In this document: piece after piece, positions 13,264 through 25,659 of the stretch
How the letters are laid out: each line of letters starts with the position of its first letter
How positions within the stretch are numbered: position 1 is the stretch's first letter
Source: Eumeta japonica
Lineage: Eukaryota; Arthropoda; Insecta; Lepidoptera; Psychidae
Assembly (NCBI GenBank): GCA_005406025.1
Contig: BGZK01000007.1
Span: 248,001 to 312,000 of the forward strand
Direction of reading: 5' to 3'
Length of the DNA: 64,000 bases
The notes under the pieces: model-generated
What the model saw: the letters and a program-made list of their open reading frames with translations, nothing else
What the model was told of the DNA's origin: nothing
Databases searched by the model: none
Position numbers and translations under genes: made by a program

Positions 13264-13854
13264 TTAAATCAGCTGGCGTCCCGGCATATTTGCGTTAGTG
13301 TTGCCATCTGTGAGTTTAAAAAAGTGCTGGACGCTGTGCGCCATAATTTGAATATATCTCCGAAAAAGCGCGAGAATTATCTGACTACGTGATGAAGCCT
13401 TAAGCCCTCCCCCTCGTCCTGTGACCAAAAGCGTGGTATTTTGAAGACCCTCTTGCGAACGGGTCACGTAATATTGGTATGTTCTCTAAGGTATAGGCGT
13501 CTGAAGGCTATTGTTGCGGCATAATCATTGCATTTATTGCGCGCTTGCCGCGGCTGCTGACAACCGTTATCACCGACGTATGATAGCGTCCAAAACCCAC
13601 AGCTGAACGCATTCTTTAAGACGTAGAGCGAGTGGTTTTCAATTTGATTCCAAACCTCACCGGACGATCTGCTCGCTGTCAGGGACGGATCCAGTAGCTT
13701 TTGGTTCTGAGGCCGTGGCTTTTAGCTGTCGCCCCACCGCCTGAGTTGCGGCTCCGTATTGAAAATGACGTGTATAGCAAAAGACGCTCGCTAAAATAAA
13801 AGCCATAAGTAAAGTAGGAGAAAGGAAGCGACACATAAAGATTTTTTTAGACAT
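13264..13854 (-). pseudogene. decayed coding segment, possible type II membrane protein
   Basis: Read on the minus strand, a frame from 13854 starts MSKKIFMCRFLSP, has a membrane-like stretch TLLMAFILASVFCY and a stem-like part, and stops at 13657. A second frame, open for about 78 codons and overlapping the end of the first, encodes SGEVWNQIENHSLYVL then KNAFSCGFWTLSYVGDNG and ends at 13464-13466. A third frame (13467-13264) continues beyond. This looks like one protein broken by frameshifts, or else a short first exon (a donor-like CCG|GTGAGG lies at the first stop). A short tail, membrane helix and stem suggest a Golgi type II enzyme, perhaps a glycosyltransferase, but I cannot name a family. 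Confidence 0.35.
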
Positions 13855-14466
13855 AAAATAAAGATGTTTGTTAAAGAATTATCTTATTTTCTAAATATAA
13901 TAACAGTATAAAGAAGCTACTTGTATAACGAAAGTAAGAAAATGCATATTAATTTCCATGCTTAATAAATTCGAATTTTAGGTACATGCATCTTCTTTAA
14001 AACGTCTTACAGAGGTAAGTAAGTATATTTATTGCCTATCACGATCGATTTGTATGTTTATCAACATTCGTATTAAATTACATATGTCAGTATTTCAAAG
14101 AAACAAGCGCGGTTGAATCGAAAACGCACTAATATTTTTGAAATGTGATCATCCCTTAAAGATACATCCGATAAATTTCCTTAACTTTTGCAACCGAATA
14201 CACTTAACTTCACGCGCACTACTTTCATTTAAGCTCGTACAGAGAAGTACTCGCTACGATAAATATATAAATAAGACGTTATATATCAAACAGTACATTC
14301 AAAACACTACTTTATCATTATGAAAATATCCTAGATAAGCTATACATACATCATAGGTCTTAGAAGTGTTGACATACTTTAATCTCTCTGACTCAAATCT
14401 GGTAGGTTTTTGATAAGATATCTTAGCACTCTAGTATTTAGCTAATCGCATATTTCTACATCCATA

Positions 14467-14664
14467 ATGGAAAATGAGGCCGAACTAAACTATTTTACCC
14501 GCGTCGAATTCATCAACTTTACGAAGTATTCGCTAACTATGCCAAGCGGCGAGGAGTTCGCTTTTCGCAGAAAGGTGATGTTGCCAGTCGGCGCGCGGTG
14601 TCTTTACGCCGAAATTGCGAGCGCTTTCGCCATCAAAAGCGCTGGGGGCTCGATAGCCGCATAA
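14467..14664 (+). CDS. hypothetical 65-residue frame in a GC-rich patch
   Basis: The frame begins MENEAELNYFTRVEF and contains LPVGARCLYAEIASAFAIK, ending at TAA. I do not recognise it. It overlaps a local GC-rich patch, which by itself prolongs open frames. It could be a conserved noncoding element instead of a gene. Confidence 0.12.
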   Translation: MENEAELNYFTRVEFINFTKYSLTMPSGEEFAFRRKVMLPVGARCLYAEIASAFAIKSAGGSIAA

Positions 14665-15840
14665 TAAATGCGGTGAATATTCGCCAAATAGGACGACATG
14701 TATTTTTTAGGGTTTCGTACGTCGCAGCCCAGTTAATTTAAAAGATGTTTAATGAAATTGAGGTAATTCAATGTTAACATTGACATTAAAAACATAATAA
14801 CAGTTGTTAAGAAACAAGAAATACAAAATAGTTCATGAATTATATCAATTAAATTCACGATAATAGAAATGTTGATTGCAGTTTTTAATTTCATTCAAAT
14901 ACAGTATTAAAAGTAATTAGACAAGGAGCACAACGTAAATTAATCAATACTTTATTGTCTAGTTTATTTTTTTTTTAATTATAATTTCTTTACAAATATA
15001 GACTATTAGAAACCTTTTTCACTTCACAGATCGTACTGCCTCATTAAATTGCAACGGAAGCCAATATAAATGTGTAATGAGGCGAAAACGAAAATGATAT
15101 TGAACACATAATTTATTTTCACTATGCTATCCCCATGGCGGGTATTAGTGGATGGTTTTCTGGAATGTAAATAAAAAAAACTTCAGATCACGAAATATCA
15201 GCATTCATTTCGATTCCGAAATGTCGCATGCGCATTTTAATTTCTGAGTATATATTCATGCGTACAAAACTTGGTAGATGGAGTTTGTATTAAAAAGTTT
15301 ATAGCTCTATGTACGTATAGTCTAGACTGGATAATATTTAAAACATAATTTTAGCGAATGAATTCGTCAAGTTGACGATATAAATAAATAAAATAAAAAA
15401 CCTTCTAAAGCGTTCACATGCCTTTCCCAACATATATTTTGTTCTGCAAGTCATCGTAATTAATTTAGGAACGGCCGCGACGCGAATGCACGCTTTCCTA
15501 ATGAGTGTTCGCAAAAAGAAGCTCTGGACAGAAATCCGTTAAATTGGTCGGTCACATTAAAAGTTTCTGCTATTGGAATACCGTTGCGTAATAGGCTTGC
15601 TATAGCATTGCTTTACAACATATGTTTACTTAAAAAAATAGAGGATCTAAATACCATACATATTTTCAAAGGTAATAAGGTAAAAGATAATAGGTTTTTT
15701 TATTACAAGATGTCATAAAAAACCAATTGTACATAAATTTTCTACACGTTTCAATATGAAAATTTGGTCTATATTCATAAATATATTAATCTTGAGTAGG
15801 AAATGAATCTCTTACAAGTTTCGCATAAAACATCGCATAT

Positions 15841-15897
15841 TGTAAATTTCGATTAATGTAACAATATCGCATATTGTTACATTATTCGAAATTTACA
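15841..15897. repeat. inverted repeat, 27-base arms, three-base loop
   Basis: Arms TGTAAATTTCGATTAATG.. and ..CATTATTCGAAATTTACA differ at one position and are separated by CGC. The AT-rich composition is typical of a foldback or MITE relic. Confidence 0.8.
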
Positions 15898-17029
15898 TAG
15901 TGAAAACTTCTTTTGGGGCGTTGGGAATTTTTTGAGATGGGAAAAAACTATTGAACTCGCGACACTGTTACCCTTACGTAACCGACACCTCTGTACATAA
16001 GTGTCGACATATATTGGCCCCGTTTACACGACGTTTACATGAGAGTTGAGTTTGGGTTGAAATACATTGATAATATAACTATATCTATATATATATATAT
16101 AATAGGGCCACCCAAAAAAACCGATTATTTTAAGTCTCCTGTGAAAATATGGTTAGTTTATCATGTTTTAAGAGCCCCTTCCAAAGGACAGCTCAAAAAA
16201 AAATTTTTAAAAGGTCACTCACAATTTTTCCCAACTTCCAAAATCCTCAAAAATCGATTTTTTTCAAATACTTTTTCTCGTGATTTCATTTCTTTTTACA
16301 TGAAAAATCATGAAGATCCTGAAAATTACAAGTCAAAATTTTAATATTTAAAGGTCGCTCAAATTTTTAAGTTTTAAAATCGAGTACTTTATATCTATTT
16401 GAGCAACTTCTAAGCATGAATATTAACGAACTTAATATTTTTTTCCTTAAATTTGACATGCTAAAAATGGAATTAAAGCACGAGAAACAAAAATAAATTT
16501 AATGAACAATTTTCGCTATTTTTGGATAATTGTAAAAAACATAATTTTTTAATTTGTGTAAATTAATTTATTTCACAAAATTAATATTTTAATAATGTTT
16601 TTGAAACTTTTTTAACATTTTTATAATTTTTAAATACAACAATAGTCAATTATTAGATACATCTAAATTATTTTTAGTTCAATTTATTGACACTAGGCGC
16701 GCGAGTCAAAACATATATAAACAATATATATATATAATATAAACATATATTGTGTATATATGTACAACATAGATACATAGTCATGTCGGAACTTTTCGTA
16801 TTGTATTTGTAAATTTACGTTTTAAGCAATAGATTGAAATTTTTGTATGTAAAATAATATGCGTTACTTTTCATTTAAAATAGCGCATTAAATTAATATA
16901 ATTTTTGTAGTAGTAGTCTATAATAATGAATAAAAAAACACTTCATTTAAAATTATTTCCTGCACAATAAAATATATCCTGACGATTCAAAATATACACA
17001 ACTTCTTTTAGCGCTTCCGGAGTGTGTTT

Positions 17030-17215
17030 TTTTACAGTTCCGTACCGAAAGGATATCAACGGGACCCTATTACTAAGGCTCCGCTGCAAGTCTGTTAATC
17101 TGTCTGTCTGTCAATGTATATATTACTACTATTGAAATAATTCCCCATTACTGGGCGTAGGTCTCTGTGGATCACCGCGCACGACCAACGCTCGTTGTGT
17201 GAACTTTGCATTAAG
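17030..17215 (+). repeat. two short interspersed-repeat fragments
   Basis: ACAGTTCCGTACCGAAAGG to GTCTGTCTGTCAATG (about 17033-17118) resembles a widespread insect repeat. It is followed at about 17135-17205 by ATTCCCCATTACTGGGCGTA, which resembles a lepidopteran non-LTR 3' tail. Class assignments are from memory. Confidence 0.4.
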
Positions 17216-17789
17216 ATTTTGGCGAACATTTTCCTTATCCGTACCATAAAGGCTTTAATTCATTAAAGAGAAAGGTAAAGGTAAATTATTAATGAATTAG
17301 GATATGCGTGCATGAGATAGGTTTTTTTAGATCGGTACGAAACTAAACTCTGAGGACCACTGGATTTCGGCTGATATGGAAATAAGTATAAGTAAGTAAT
17401 CCGTTGCGGGTTAAAGATTTACATTTAGATCAGACGAGAGACTAATGGAAGCGGAAGGCCTTCAGTTTTTAAAAAAGCATCGAGGTTAAAATTAATGACG
17501 TATGAAATGAAGAGATAGTGCTGCTCTATCAACTTCCAGGAAACTATAATTTCTATAGAACGGTATTGTGTTGCAAGTCGAAGGAGTGCTTCAATTTTTA
17601 CCGCACTAGAATTGTCTTCAAGGAAGGCTTAATAAATTTTCCGTACAGATATGAAAACAAAAGAGTTTAGATGACATTCCTAATTTATTTGTTTATATAG
17701 TGCCCCATTGCTTCTAAAGTATTTATTAGTTTTGTCAATAAGTTTTTTGAATTCATATAAAAATAGTATGCACAGCATCCATCGCACAG

Positions 17790-18260
17790 TTAGTTTTTAA
17801 GTACGAGAGAGGAACAAGTGATCGGGGCTCAAGTCTGGCCTGAACGGCAGGTGGTCTATGATTTTAAGACTGCAGTCAGGCGCGGCAGTCTTTGCAATCT
17901 GAGGGATATGAATCGAAAAGCATTATCGTGGAGAAGAAGCACACCCTTGGACAAAATCGCCATCTTTCCTTTTAATTGCTGTTGTTCACTGCCATAAAAT
18001 ATTGGCATAGTGTGATAAAGTAATATTGACCCCTTTAACTTAATAGTCTGCCAGCAATCCCTGACAATTGCAAGAGATGGACGCCTTGACCTTTCCGACG
18101 AAAGGAAACATCTTGAATTTTTTGGAATAGGTTGCTCGCTCTTGATGATGGCATCTGTATTTTCACCATATAGCTCCAAAAACTGCAAACAACATTCCAT
18201 GCGCTTACGCTTCTGATGCGGAGTCAGCACTCGCTTATCCAACACCCGCTTTTCACACAT
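17790..18260 (-). mobile_element. mariner-like transposase remnant
   Basis: A minus-strand frame (18260 to 17856) encodes DKRVLTPHQKRKRMECCLQF, later GKMAILSKGVLLLHDNAFRF. Past its stop, another frame gives HLPFRPDLSPDHLFL. These match, in order, the mariner motifs around RRVLTPEQK, LLLHDNARPH and HPPYSPDLAPSDYHLF. The catalytic segment between the first two is rearranged or lost and the end is frameshifted, so it is a dead copy. No terminal repeats could be identified. Confidence 0.7.
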
Positions 18261-18718
18261 GAAATTAATTATAAGGAGGGTAGCGAACTCTTATAGCGTA
18301 CTACCGACTCTAATCCATCGATTCGGCCTTCGATATAAATTTTTGCGCTCTTGCTACAAGTTCCTGTGAAGAGGTTTGCTCGAATCGACGCGAGGGTAGT
18401 GTTCGATGCTCTGTCTCCCCCATTATAAATTCACTCCAATACTTCTTAATAATCGATAACGAAAGGGCAGACTCCCCTTATACACAGTACCCGTTTCCTC
18501 ATTACGTATTTTCGAAATTTACCTTGTTTGATAAAGACTTTAATAAGTGTGTGATGCTATAACTTCATTAAAAACGTAAATAGTTCATGTAACTAATATG
18601 CGCTTACATTCAATTTTCAAAGAAATCATATTTTTCTATGTTTTTTATTTGTATCGCCAATATGTGTATACGGCCAGTATTTAAAAATGTACAAAGAGTG
18701 GTTGGGCTGCTTGGGCTA

Positions 18719-18762
18719 CCGAGAACTTATTGAAAGCCTTTTGGCTTTTAATAAATTCTCGG
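18719..18762. repeat. imperfect inverted repeat, 20-base arms
   Basis: CCGAGAACTTATTGAAAGCC and GGCTTTTAATAAATTCTCGG are reverse complements with two mismatches, around a TTTT loop. The hairpin resembles a U-loop stem but is not followed by anything recognisable. Confidence 0.7.
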
Positions 18763-18829
18763 CGTAGAATAGTGTCACACATCCATTGAACTACAGCGGT
18801 TATACAATAGTAGCGAGGACGCAAAGGTC

Positions 18830-18957
18830 AGTGCCGGCCGGCGGGCGGCGCTAAGGTCGTCCACCGCAGTGACATAGCGGCGCTCGCCGCACTCATTGCC
18901 GCGCTCATAACTGTCTGCCGCTACGGGCTGGCTGGCTGTGGAAGAGGACTCTGTCAT
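18830..18957 (-). other. GC-rich patch with short minus-strand frame
   Basis: The minus strand reads MTESSSTASQPVAADSYERG and is open for 60 codons through the GC-rich patch. It has no recognised domain. The composition alone may explain the open frame, so I do not call it a gene. Confidence 0.15.
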
Positions 18958-21900
18958 TAAATATTAAATGAAAAATAAATGATAAATAGAAATCGCAATA
19001 AAATAGGAGGAATGAAATTGTAATAAATTAAAAGATAATGATTTGGCACAGGCTAAACAAATTCAGAACTTGAGAGAGAGAGAAAAAGATTTAAATGGCA
19101 GTAGAATCAAAGATGTTTAGAATGAGAAAGGAATAATTACATTTTTATAAAAAAATCGAAAATGTATTTTAACATATTCAGGAGTGTTTGAAAAAACTAA
19201 CATTTAATCGTACAAATGCAAGTTGTTTGCACGTCTATAACATCTTGTCCTAGTATATGTTTATGTCGTAGTTCAGTATTTTAATTTAATATCATTATTA
19301 TTTTCTGTTTTGGGTTATGTTATATACATATATTAAACATACCATAGCCTAGTTATTCACTAGAACAAGCTTTAAGATTTTAACTTTCTGTGATGGCTTC
19401 GTATCACGTAACACTATACATTATCTTTCTATAATAATAGGTACATATAGATTCTCCATATTTATGTAATCATTATTATATTCCAGTCTAGAGAACAGCT
19501 GTTTTCTAAGAACAAGATAATAATAGTCAATAAGAGTGTAGATACTTCAAGATATTTTAGATTTTGGTGAACTAATACGATGTTGTCCATCACTGTTGGA
19601 ATAAATTAATATTGAGATTTTTATACGATGTTATTTAATAATTATAGGTAATCTGGAAAAACAGTACCCTGGAAAAAACTTTATCAAGAAAATAAGATTA
19701 AAAATTCCATGTGATGGCTCTGTCTTACATAAGGTTTTTTTCAGTTTCAAATATTCACCAATAAACACTTTTTTATGTATTTCATATCAGGATACAAAAT
19801 TTTTGTATCCTATCATAACATAATTATGTTCAATCATAAGACTGTGCAGATAGGCCTGCTATATGTTATAAATATGAAATATAAAATATTATAACATGTC
19901 TTATTTATTATGTAATATTTTTGTTAGACATCTGTTATTCAACATTTTTTAATTTCACAAAAAATTAAAAATATGTACTATTAAGTTTTTCCAAAGTAAC
20001 CATAAAATAAACATAGCAAATATTTTTATTTTATTTAGTTACTTTAATTGTAATACATCTTATCAAATTAATGGTAGTTGAATAGTTAAATTATGTTTAT
20101 GGTTAAGATTGTGGCCTTGGAATCAAAAGATACGGAGTTGGAATGCTGGCCACTTAGGAAAATTCTCACTAGTGTGGAAATTAAAAGCCGATAAGAAAAC
20201 ATTTTTTTTAAAAAACTACCATTAATTTAGCAAATACTTATTTAATATTGTTTTCATAAGAATTTTTCTACAATATGCATACTAGTTTCATTTTCATTGT
20301 ATTTAAAAATCCTCTAATAATATACGACTAATAAAAAAGATTCATAAAAAAACTGAATACTGATAATTCCAAAGCTTGAAACATTAAGTAAAACTGACAA
20401 AGAAGTAATTTTAACTTTGCTATCCAAACAAAAACTTTTCGTCCTACCTTCGAATAAAGAGTCCTTTTCCGTACATAGCGAGCGCGTAGCGCCACTTAAC
20501 GTATACAATAGTATGACAGCCATTAATACCGTGCAGATTAAATCGTTACATCAAATTGTAATGTTATTCAACTCTACTACCGCTTAATGTAATAATGACG
20601 TCAGCAAATCACCGCACCGTGAGTTTCCTGTCATAAAAAATGTGTTTGTTATAATTTCACGCTGATCATTTTTAGTTGCTTCCTCTTCTTAAAAAATGAA
20701 GATTATTGCAAACATAAAATTTGATCGACACGCATAATAAGACTGTAGAACGTCTTTTATGCAATTTAAAGATATTAGTAAAAAAATGGTCGCCTCTGAT
20801 AGCTACGGGACCTGTAACCGAATACAGTATGACTATTTAAAAATAAATGTCAATATATTTGAATACGTTCATCTCCAAAACTACTCTACGGATTTTCATA
20901 GTCTTATCACAAGTAACTTGAGCGTAGTTTCGCTCGATTAAAATGCTTTGTTTTATCAAAATTGTCTAATGGAAAATAAAAGATAGCTGGTGGAAAATGC
21001 TAATGGAAAACAAAACGTAAAACCGTTATCGATTCACGCGTCTTTGCTTGGGCACATCATGAATGAAGATGACACAGTAGGGTATTTGACAAAAACGTGC
21101 GATTTTATGAAATGCCCAGGTTGATCCTAGTATTCTTAAATTTACGATAGGACGATGGTGAATTATCCTTTTATAGTAGATTTTTAGATCTAGTTTTTTC
21201 ATCAGTGCGAATCCTGAAGACAGCAGTTAAACTGGCGTGATCTTCATTGTTGTTAGGTACTTAGAAAATAATGTACTATTTATAAAATAAAAATTTGATG
21301 TTACCAATGAAATGACTTAGTGAAAATATAAAAGTTAAATTAAATAATCACACGATCCATGGTACCGAACCATGGAACATGTGATTCGTGCACGTAAAGC
21401 CGTTAGTTCTGGATGTTACTATGACATTGGTGATAATGCCCGCCCTCAACCCGCGACGACTTATTGTGGAAGGTTTAAGTTTCAGGATATTAGTAGTCTC
21501 TCTCAAATATAAAACCGTGGGAGTGCATGACTCAATGATGAAGTAAGAAGAAGTTGACACTCAAACTGCTTCAATACAAAATATGCGAATTGAAGTAGAG
21601 AAATTTGTATATCTGTTTTTCGCAAACACGAAATCTGTGATGTTTTCAGAATTTTAATCGAACGCGACTTAAGAAGTTTCATATCAAATATGATTTGGTT
21701 GTATAAAATTTCAATACTTAATCACGAACAAAAATTATAATTTCATCATTAGAGCGAAATAAAAAGGAAAAAACGTATTACGTATATGTATGTGCGGTTC
21801 GCCGTTAACCGATCCGCAGCTCCGAGATAATGTGACGTCATTTGTTACAAAAAGCCTTCCAAAGTAAACCTAATAGGATCGCAAGTTTTTGCCGACTCAC

Positions 21901-22486
21901 ACGCCACCACAGCCTGTGTGATCAGCGAGATGAGTTGCGGTTTCCTTGTTCCTACATATATAAGCTTCTCGAGAACAATAGCACATCGGGCGGGCGCAAG
22001 ACGTATATTTATATGTAAAACTTTCGCATTGATCCCTGATGATATAACTATTTTTATTGTGTCTTCCGGTATTGAATTAATTTTATGTACCGTTGTACTG
22101 AATTGCATTTCGTGTTCTCGTGAATATTAAACTTTACTAAACCTTATTCATTATTATTTTTTATTGTTGCTTGACTTACATCTGTGGAAAGCCTTAAATG
22201 AAAATGTTAATGACTGAATATAATCCATTAAATTTCATTTTCTGCGGATGCCCTAAAAAGGATTGTTATGTATTAACATATGTATATTTTGTCTAAGTTA
22301 TTTTATAGCAACATAAAATAAACGCCGTGCTCACTTTAAGTGTGTGTTATGTCAGAAACCTTCGATTTTCTCGAGCCACTTAGGCTACTCGAAAAATCGA
22401 CCAAGTGCAATCGGACCCTTGCGCCAAAGTTTCCGCGCCGCCACAAAATATATGAATATTATGTTTTATGAAAAATAAAACTGTGT

Positions 22487-22530
<44 letters not shown>
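22487..22530. repeat. (TG)n microsatellite
   Basis: About 21 TG units inside the larger repeat region, flanked by GTACACGTGCGTGCG. Confidence 0.9.
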
Positions 22531-22532
<2 letters not shown>

Positions 22533-23359
22533 TACACGTGCGTGCGTGGTTTATTTTAAATAATAAATAAAAATGTAGGCTTTTTATTAAATATTTTTTA
22601 GACTACTCTACCGAACGACATGAAAGTCTCATCAGCTTTTTTCTTCAAATAGGTGAATCGATTTCGCAAGTTGCATTGTTGAAAAGATATCGCTACAGAA
22701 AAAAAAACCTTAATAAGCGTTTTCTGCAATATTTTTTAAAGTACTTTACCGTGAAATTTCAAAATCTAACCAGCTTTTCTCCTGATAAACGACGTCGAAT
22801 GTTGCAAACTACATCAAAAACTATCGGTTCTATCGAGTGATATGGTTAACGAAATTCTCAAAACAGGGTGGTTTTGTAATAACTTGCGAATTCTTAATGG
22901 ATTGCTGTTTAGTACTCGGTTACCTTTCTCTGCTTAAAAAGCTGTAACGTATGTCGTAAAGCGGATCAATATCGAGAAACGCTTTCGAAAGATATCGTAG
23001 TTGAAATTTGAAACTACCCGGTTTTTGGTTCCGTATCCAAAATGACAAAATATTGATGAAATTTGGAATATAGTTGTTTTGTATAAGATGCTTCTTAGTT
23101 TGTTAGTTAAATAACAAAAGTAAATATTTCTAGGGCGGAGGCCGACTAAAATAAAAAAAAAAAATTTTTTACAGCAAACATCACCGTGTGGCACATACTT
23201 TAACAGTTCTTTTAAAAGCACTTAAGGTTTTGAAGCAATTTTTTTGATTAAGTGAAATTTTCATAAACAATCCCTCCGACAGTAGCATAAATTGTGTTTC
23301 GCCTCTTTATTGTTTAAAATGTATGTTAAAAATATATGTATAATACTTTTTACCATATT

Positions 23360-23406
23360 CCGATAATTTTGAAAATGATTTTGAAAGTGATTTTCAAAAT
23401 TATCGG
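23360..23406. repeat. inverted repeat, 17-base arms
   Basis: CCGATAATTTTGAAAAT and its exact reverse complement flank a 13-base loop that itself repeats GATTTTGAAAGTG. It lies inside the 22.3-23.5 kb repeat. Confidence 0.75.
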
Positions 23407-24659
23407 ATATACCGTTTTCGAGCTATTGCCGAAAAACTGCGCTTTTCAACAAAAGAACGTAAGTACCATGAGGATACGCTCTTTTGCTGGTGGACTTTTT
23501 CACATCGTATTTTACATTTTGAGTCAGTAGTAAGTATTTTAAGTCACGGTTAAGTCAGCATTGTTAGTTTAGGAGTATTAGTTGACATACCTACTTATAA
23601 AATTATAACCACTTTCGTTGTTAATCTTAGCTCGAAACTTATTGAAAATTTATTTTCGTGTTATTAGCATAATACAATTTTGAATTGATTTTGATAAGTT
23701 GCGTTCTGTAGCGCTATTATTCAAACTTTTTTACTTAAGTTATTTTCTGTTATTTTTCTTCAGTAAGAATAAAGTATTTCAAAATAAATATCATGACAAT
23801 CACGCAAATTGAGCTTTCATTAAAAAAACCCTAAGAGCTAAAAACTTTGTCTCAAAATAATTTGACATGATCACTAATAGGTAGCTGTTACAATAAGTCT
23901 AAATTCTTTTGTTACATTTATTCATATGTTACAATAATTTAAAATAAATTTATCTTAACATGTGAATACAAAATTGAGCTTGCTTATTCTGCTTTCATAA
24001 CAAAAGTCTATCCGGTTTCCATAAAAACATATGTATTATCTACACTATATGTCAACGGTACATACTTTTCGTCTTCGCATGCCACGAGGGAGGGACAACA
24101 AAAAATAGATATGTTCAACGCGTATGTAGCGTTCACATTTGTCGTCGATTTTGTAGTAATTGTCGCCGAGGCCTTGACAAATGGCAGTCGTCGACGAGCG
24201 TCGTGCGGTCATGTGGCAACTCGGAGCGTCATATTGAAACACGGCTCTAATTTGGGTTGCTGGAGATTTCACATGATGTATCTAGACCTTTTATTCGTCG
24301 TGGACTATAGTGAAAAAGAAATTTCTAGAATTCTTGTGGGAATAGCGGTTGTGAGGAGGATTGGAAGGGAGGTCGGTAAAGAAACTAAATCTTGGTCCAG
24401 GATGGAATAAGATCAATACCCACATCCATATAGTTTCATATTTTGGTCAGGATGTGTACGCTAAAGCGCGTTATATGTCTTTGTCAAGGAATTCTGGTTA
24501 AATAAATTTTAATCGATTATATGACTACGTGAAAAGTGTAAGAGATCGACAAACGTCCTGTATCGTCCATCATGTCAAATGATTGTCCAAAACTACCGGA
24601 TGGGTCCGTTGAACCAATCACTAGCAGCACAATGCTCCGCTTAATCGATACCCGTGTAT

Positions 24660-24845
24660 ATCGATTTTTTTTTCTCCATCGCGATTTATCGATGCGCATT
24701 CGATTTTAAATTAATTAATGCCTACCAAATAAAATCCGCGGTTCCGTTAGCCCGCGGCGATATTTGGTATCGGTACGTCGTGAATCGAGACTTTTTTTTC
24801 GCCGACGGACGACGTCGGTTCGATTAATCGATTTGTAGCTTTATG
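24660..24845. promoter_or_regulatory. GC-rich island with repeated ATCGAT-type sites
   Basis: This block contains TTTATCGATGCGC, AATCGATTTGTAGC and GTATCGAGATGCG around GC-rich CCGCGGTTCCGTTAGCCCGC. No open frame stands out. It may be an intronic enhancer or boundary element; that is inference from composition only. Confidence 0.2.
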
Positions 24846-25309
24846 TATCGAGATGCGAGTCAGTAATTGTGTAGCAGTAAATCCATTGTATTAATTATGG
24901 GCGTGATTATGAAGTTTGTTTTGTATGCAGTTGAGTTTAAATACCCTATTCGAATTTATATGTAACAACTCGTCTTCTATTACAGGATGTTCCATTGTGT
25001 TGTGAATGTGAACATGTTAAAATTCAGGTTATATTTGGACATATTTACAAATTAAATTCAAATATGTATTCTCTTTTCTAGACAAGCTTTCAGAATAAAA
25101 TCAAAATAATATCAGTCGAATGTGAAACGTACAGAGGGTATTTCGTTATATACACTATTCCCTTTTTTTTAAAATTTTTTTTTACCTAATAATATACATT
25201 TTTAAGATATGTAAAGTCTATGTGTATAATAAAATCGTAAGAAAGCCAAATCTATACTTTAAATATTTTTTGAAAAATTAAGTGATATGTGCTATATACT
25301 TAATACAGA

Positions 25310-25650
25310 CCTCGAATCAGCTGAAATTAAAATTTTTGTCTATACGCCTATATGTTTGTCTATATATTTGTCTTTTTGTTTGTTCAAGCATCGTTTAAAA
25401 ACTAATGCACCAATTCGAATAATACTTTTTCTGTTTTGTTAACAGTATATTGCTTAACCAATGATTTGAATCGTCACGTTACATTACCTAAGGGGCTATA
25501 CAGAGAGCAAATTCAAATTATTCCGTCTCTAACATGAAGTACCCTGAATAGATTTCAAGAAATGGTACGTACTTAGTTTTAAAATTATCGATAGAGCAAG
25601 TGTCACGAAAAAAAAAATGTGTCCAACTACCCATAACTCTCTCATTTTTT
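25310..25650 (-). repeat. reverse copy of the repeat at 42195-42720
   Basis: Read in reverse, it contains GAGAGTTATGGGTAGTTGGA then a T run and CGTGACACTTGC, matching AGAAAGTTATGGGTAGTCGG and CTGTGACACTCGC at about 42390-42435. It ends in TTTGTCTATA-type sequence, as RTE/SINE tails often do. It lies directly before the hAT remnant. Confidence 0.6.
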
Positions 25651-25659
25651 GTAAACCAC

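Larger units (their letters stand above)
22330..23540 (+). repeat. interspersed repeat sharing its 3' half with 59950-60310
   Basis: Around 23120-23500 occur AAATATTTCTAGGG, AGCAAACATCACCGTGTGGC and GAGCTATTGCCGAAAAACTG, in the same order and strand as AAATATTTCTAGGG, AGCAAACATCAACGTGTGGC and GAGTTATTGCCGAAAAACTG near 59950-60270. The 5' part (22360-22440) has a diverged CAAGTGCAATCGGACCC head. It is a diverged dispersed repeat of unknown class. Confidence 0.6.

Noticed and set aside
16039..16344. 101-codon plus-strand frame
   Set aside because: Lysine- and phenylalanine-rich translation of AAAA/TTTT tracts plus a TATA repeat; looks like noncoding repeat sequence.
21845..22130. Overlapping 87- and 70-codon frames
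   Set aside because: No recognised motif; opposite-strand overlap suggests chance in moderately GC-rich DNA.
24045..24410. Overlapping frames on both strands (99 and 75 codons)
   Set aside because: The plus frame has a hydrophobic start, but the two overlap on opposite strands with no domain, splice site or codon pattern to prefer either.
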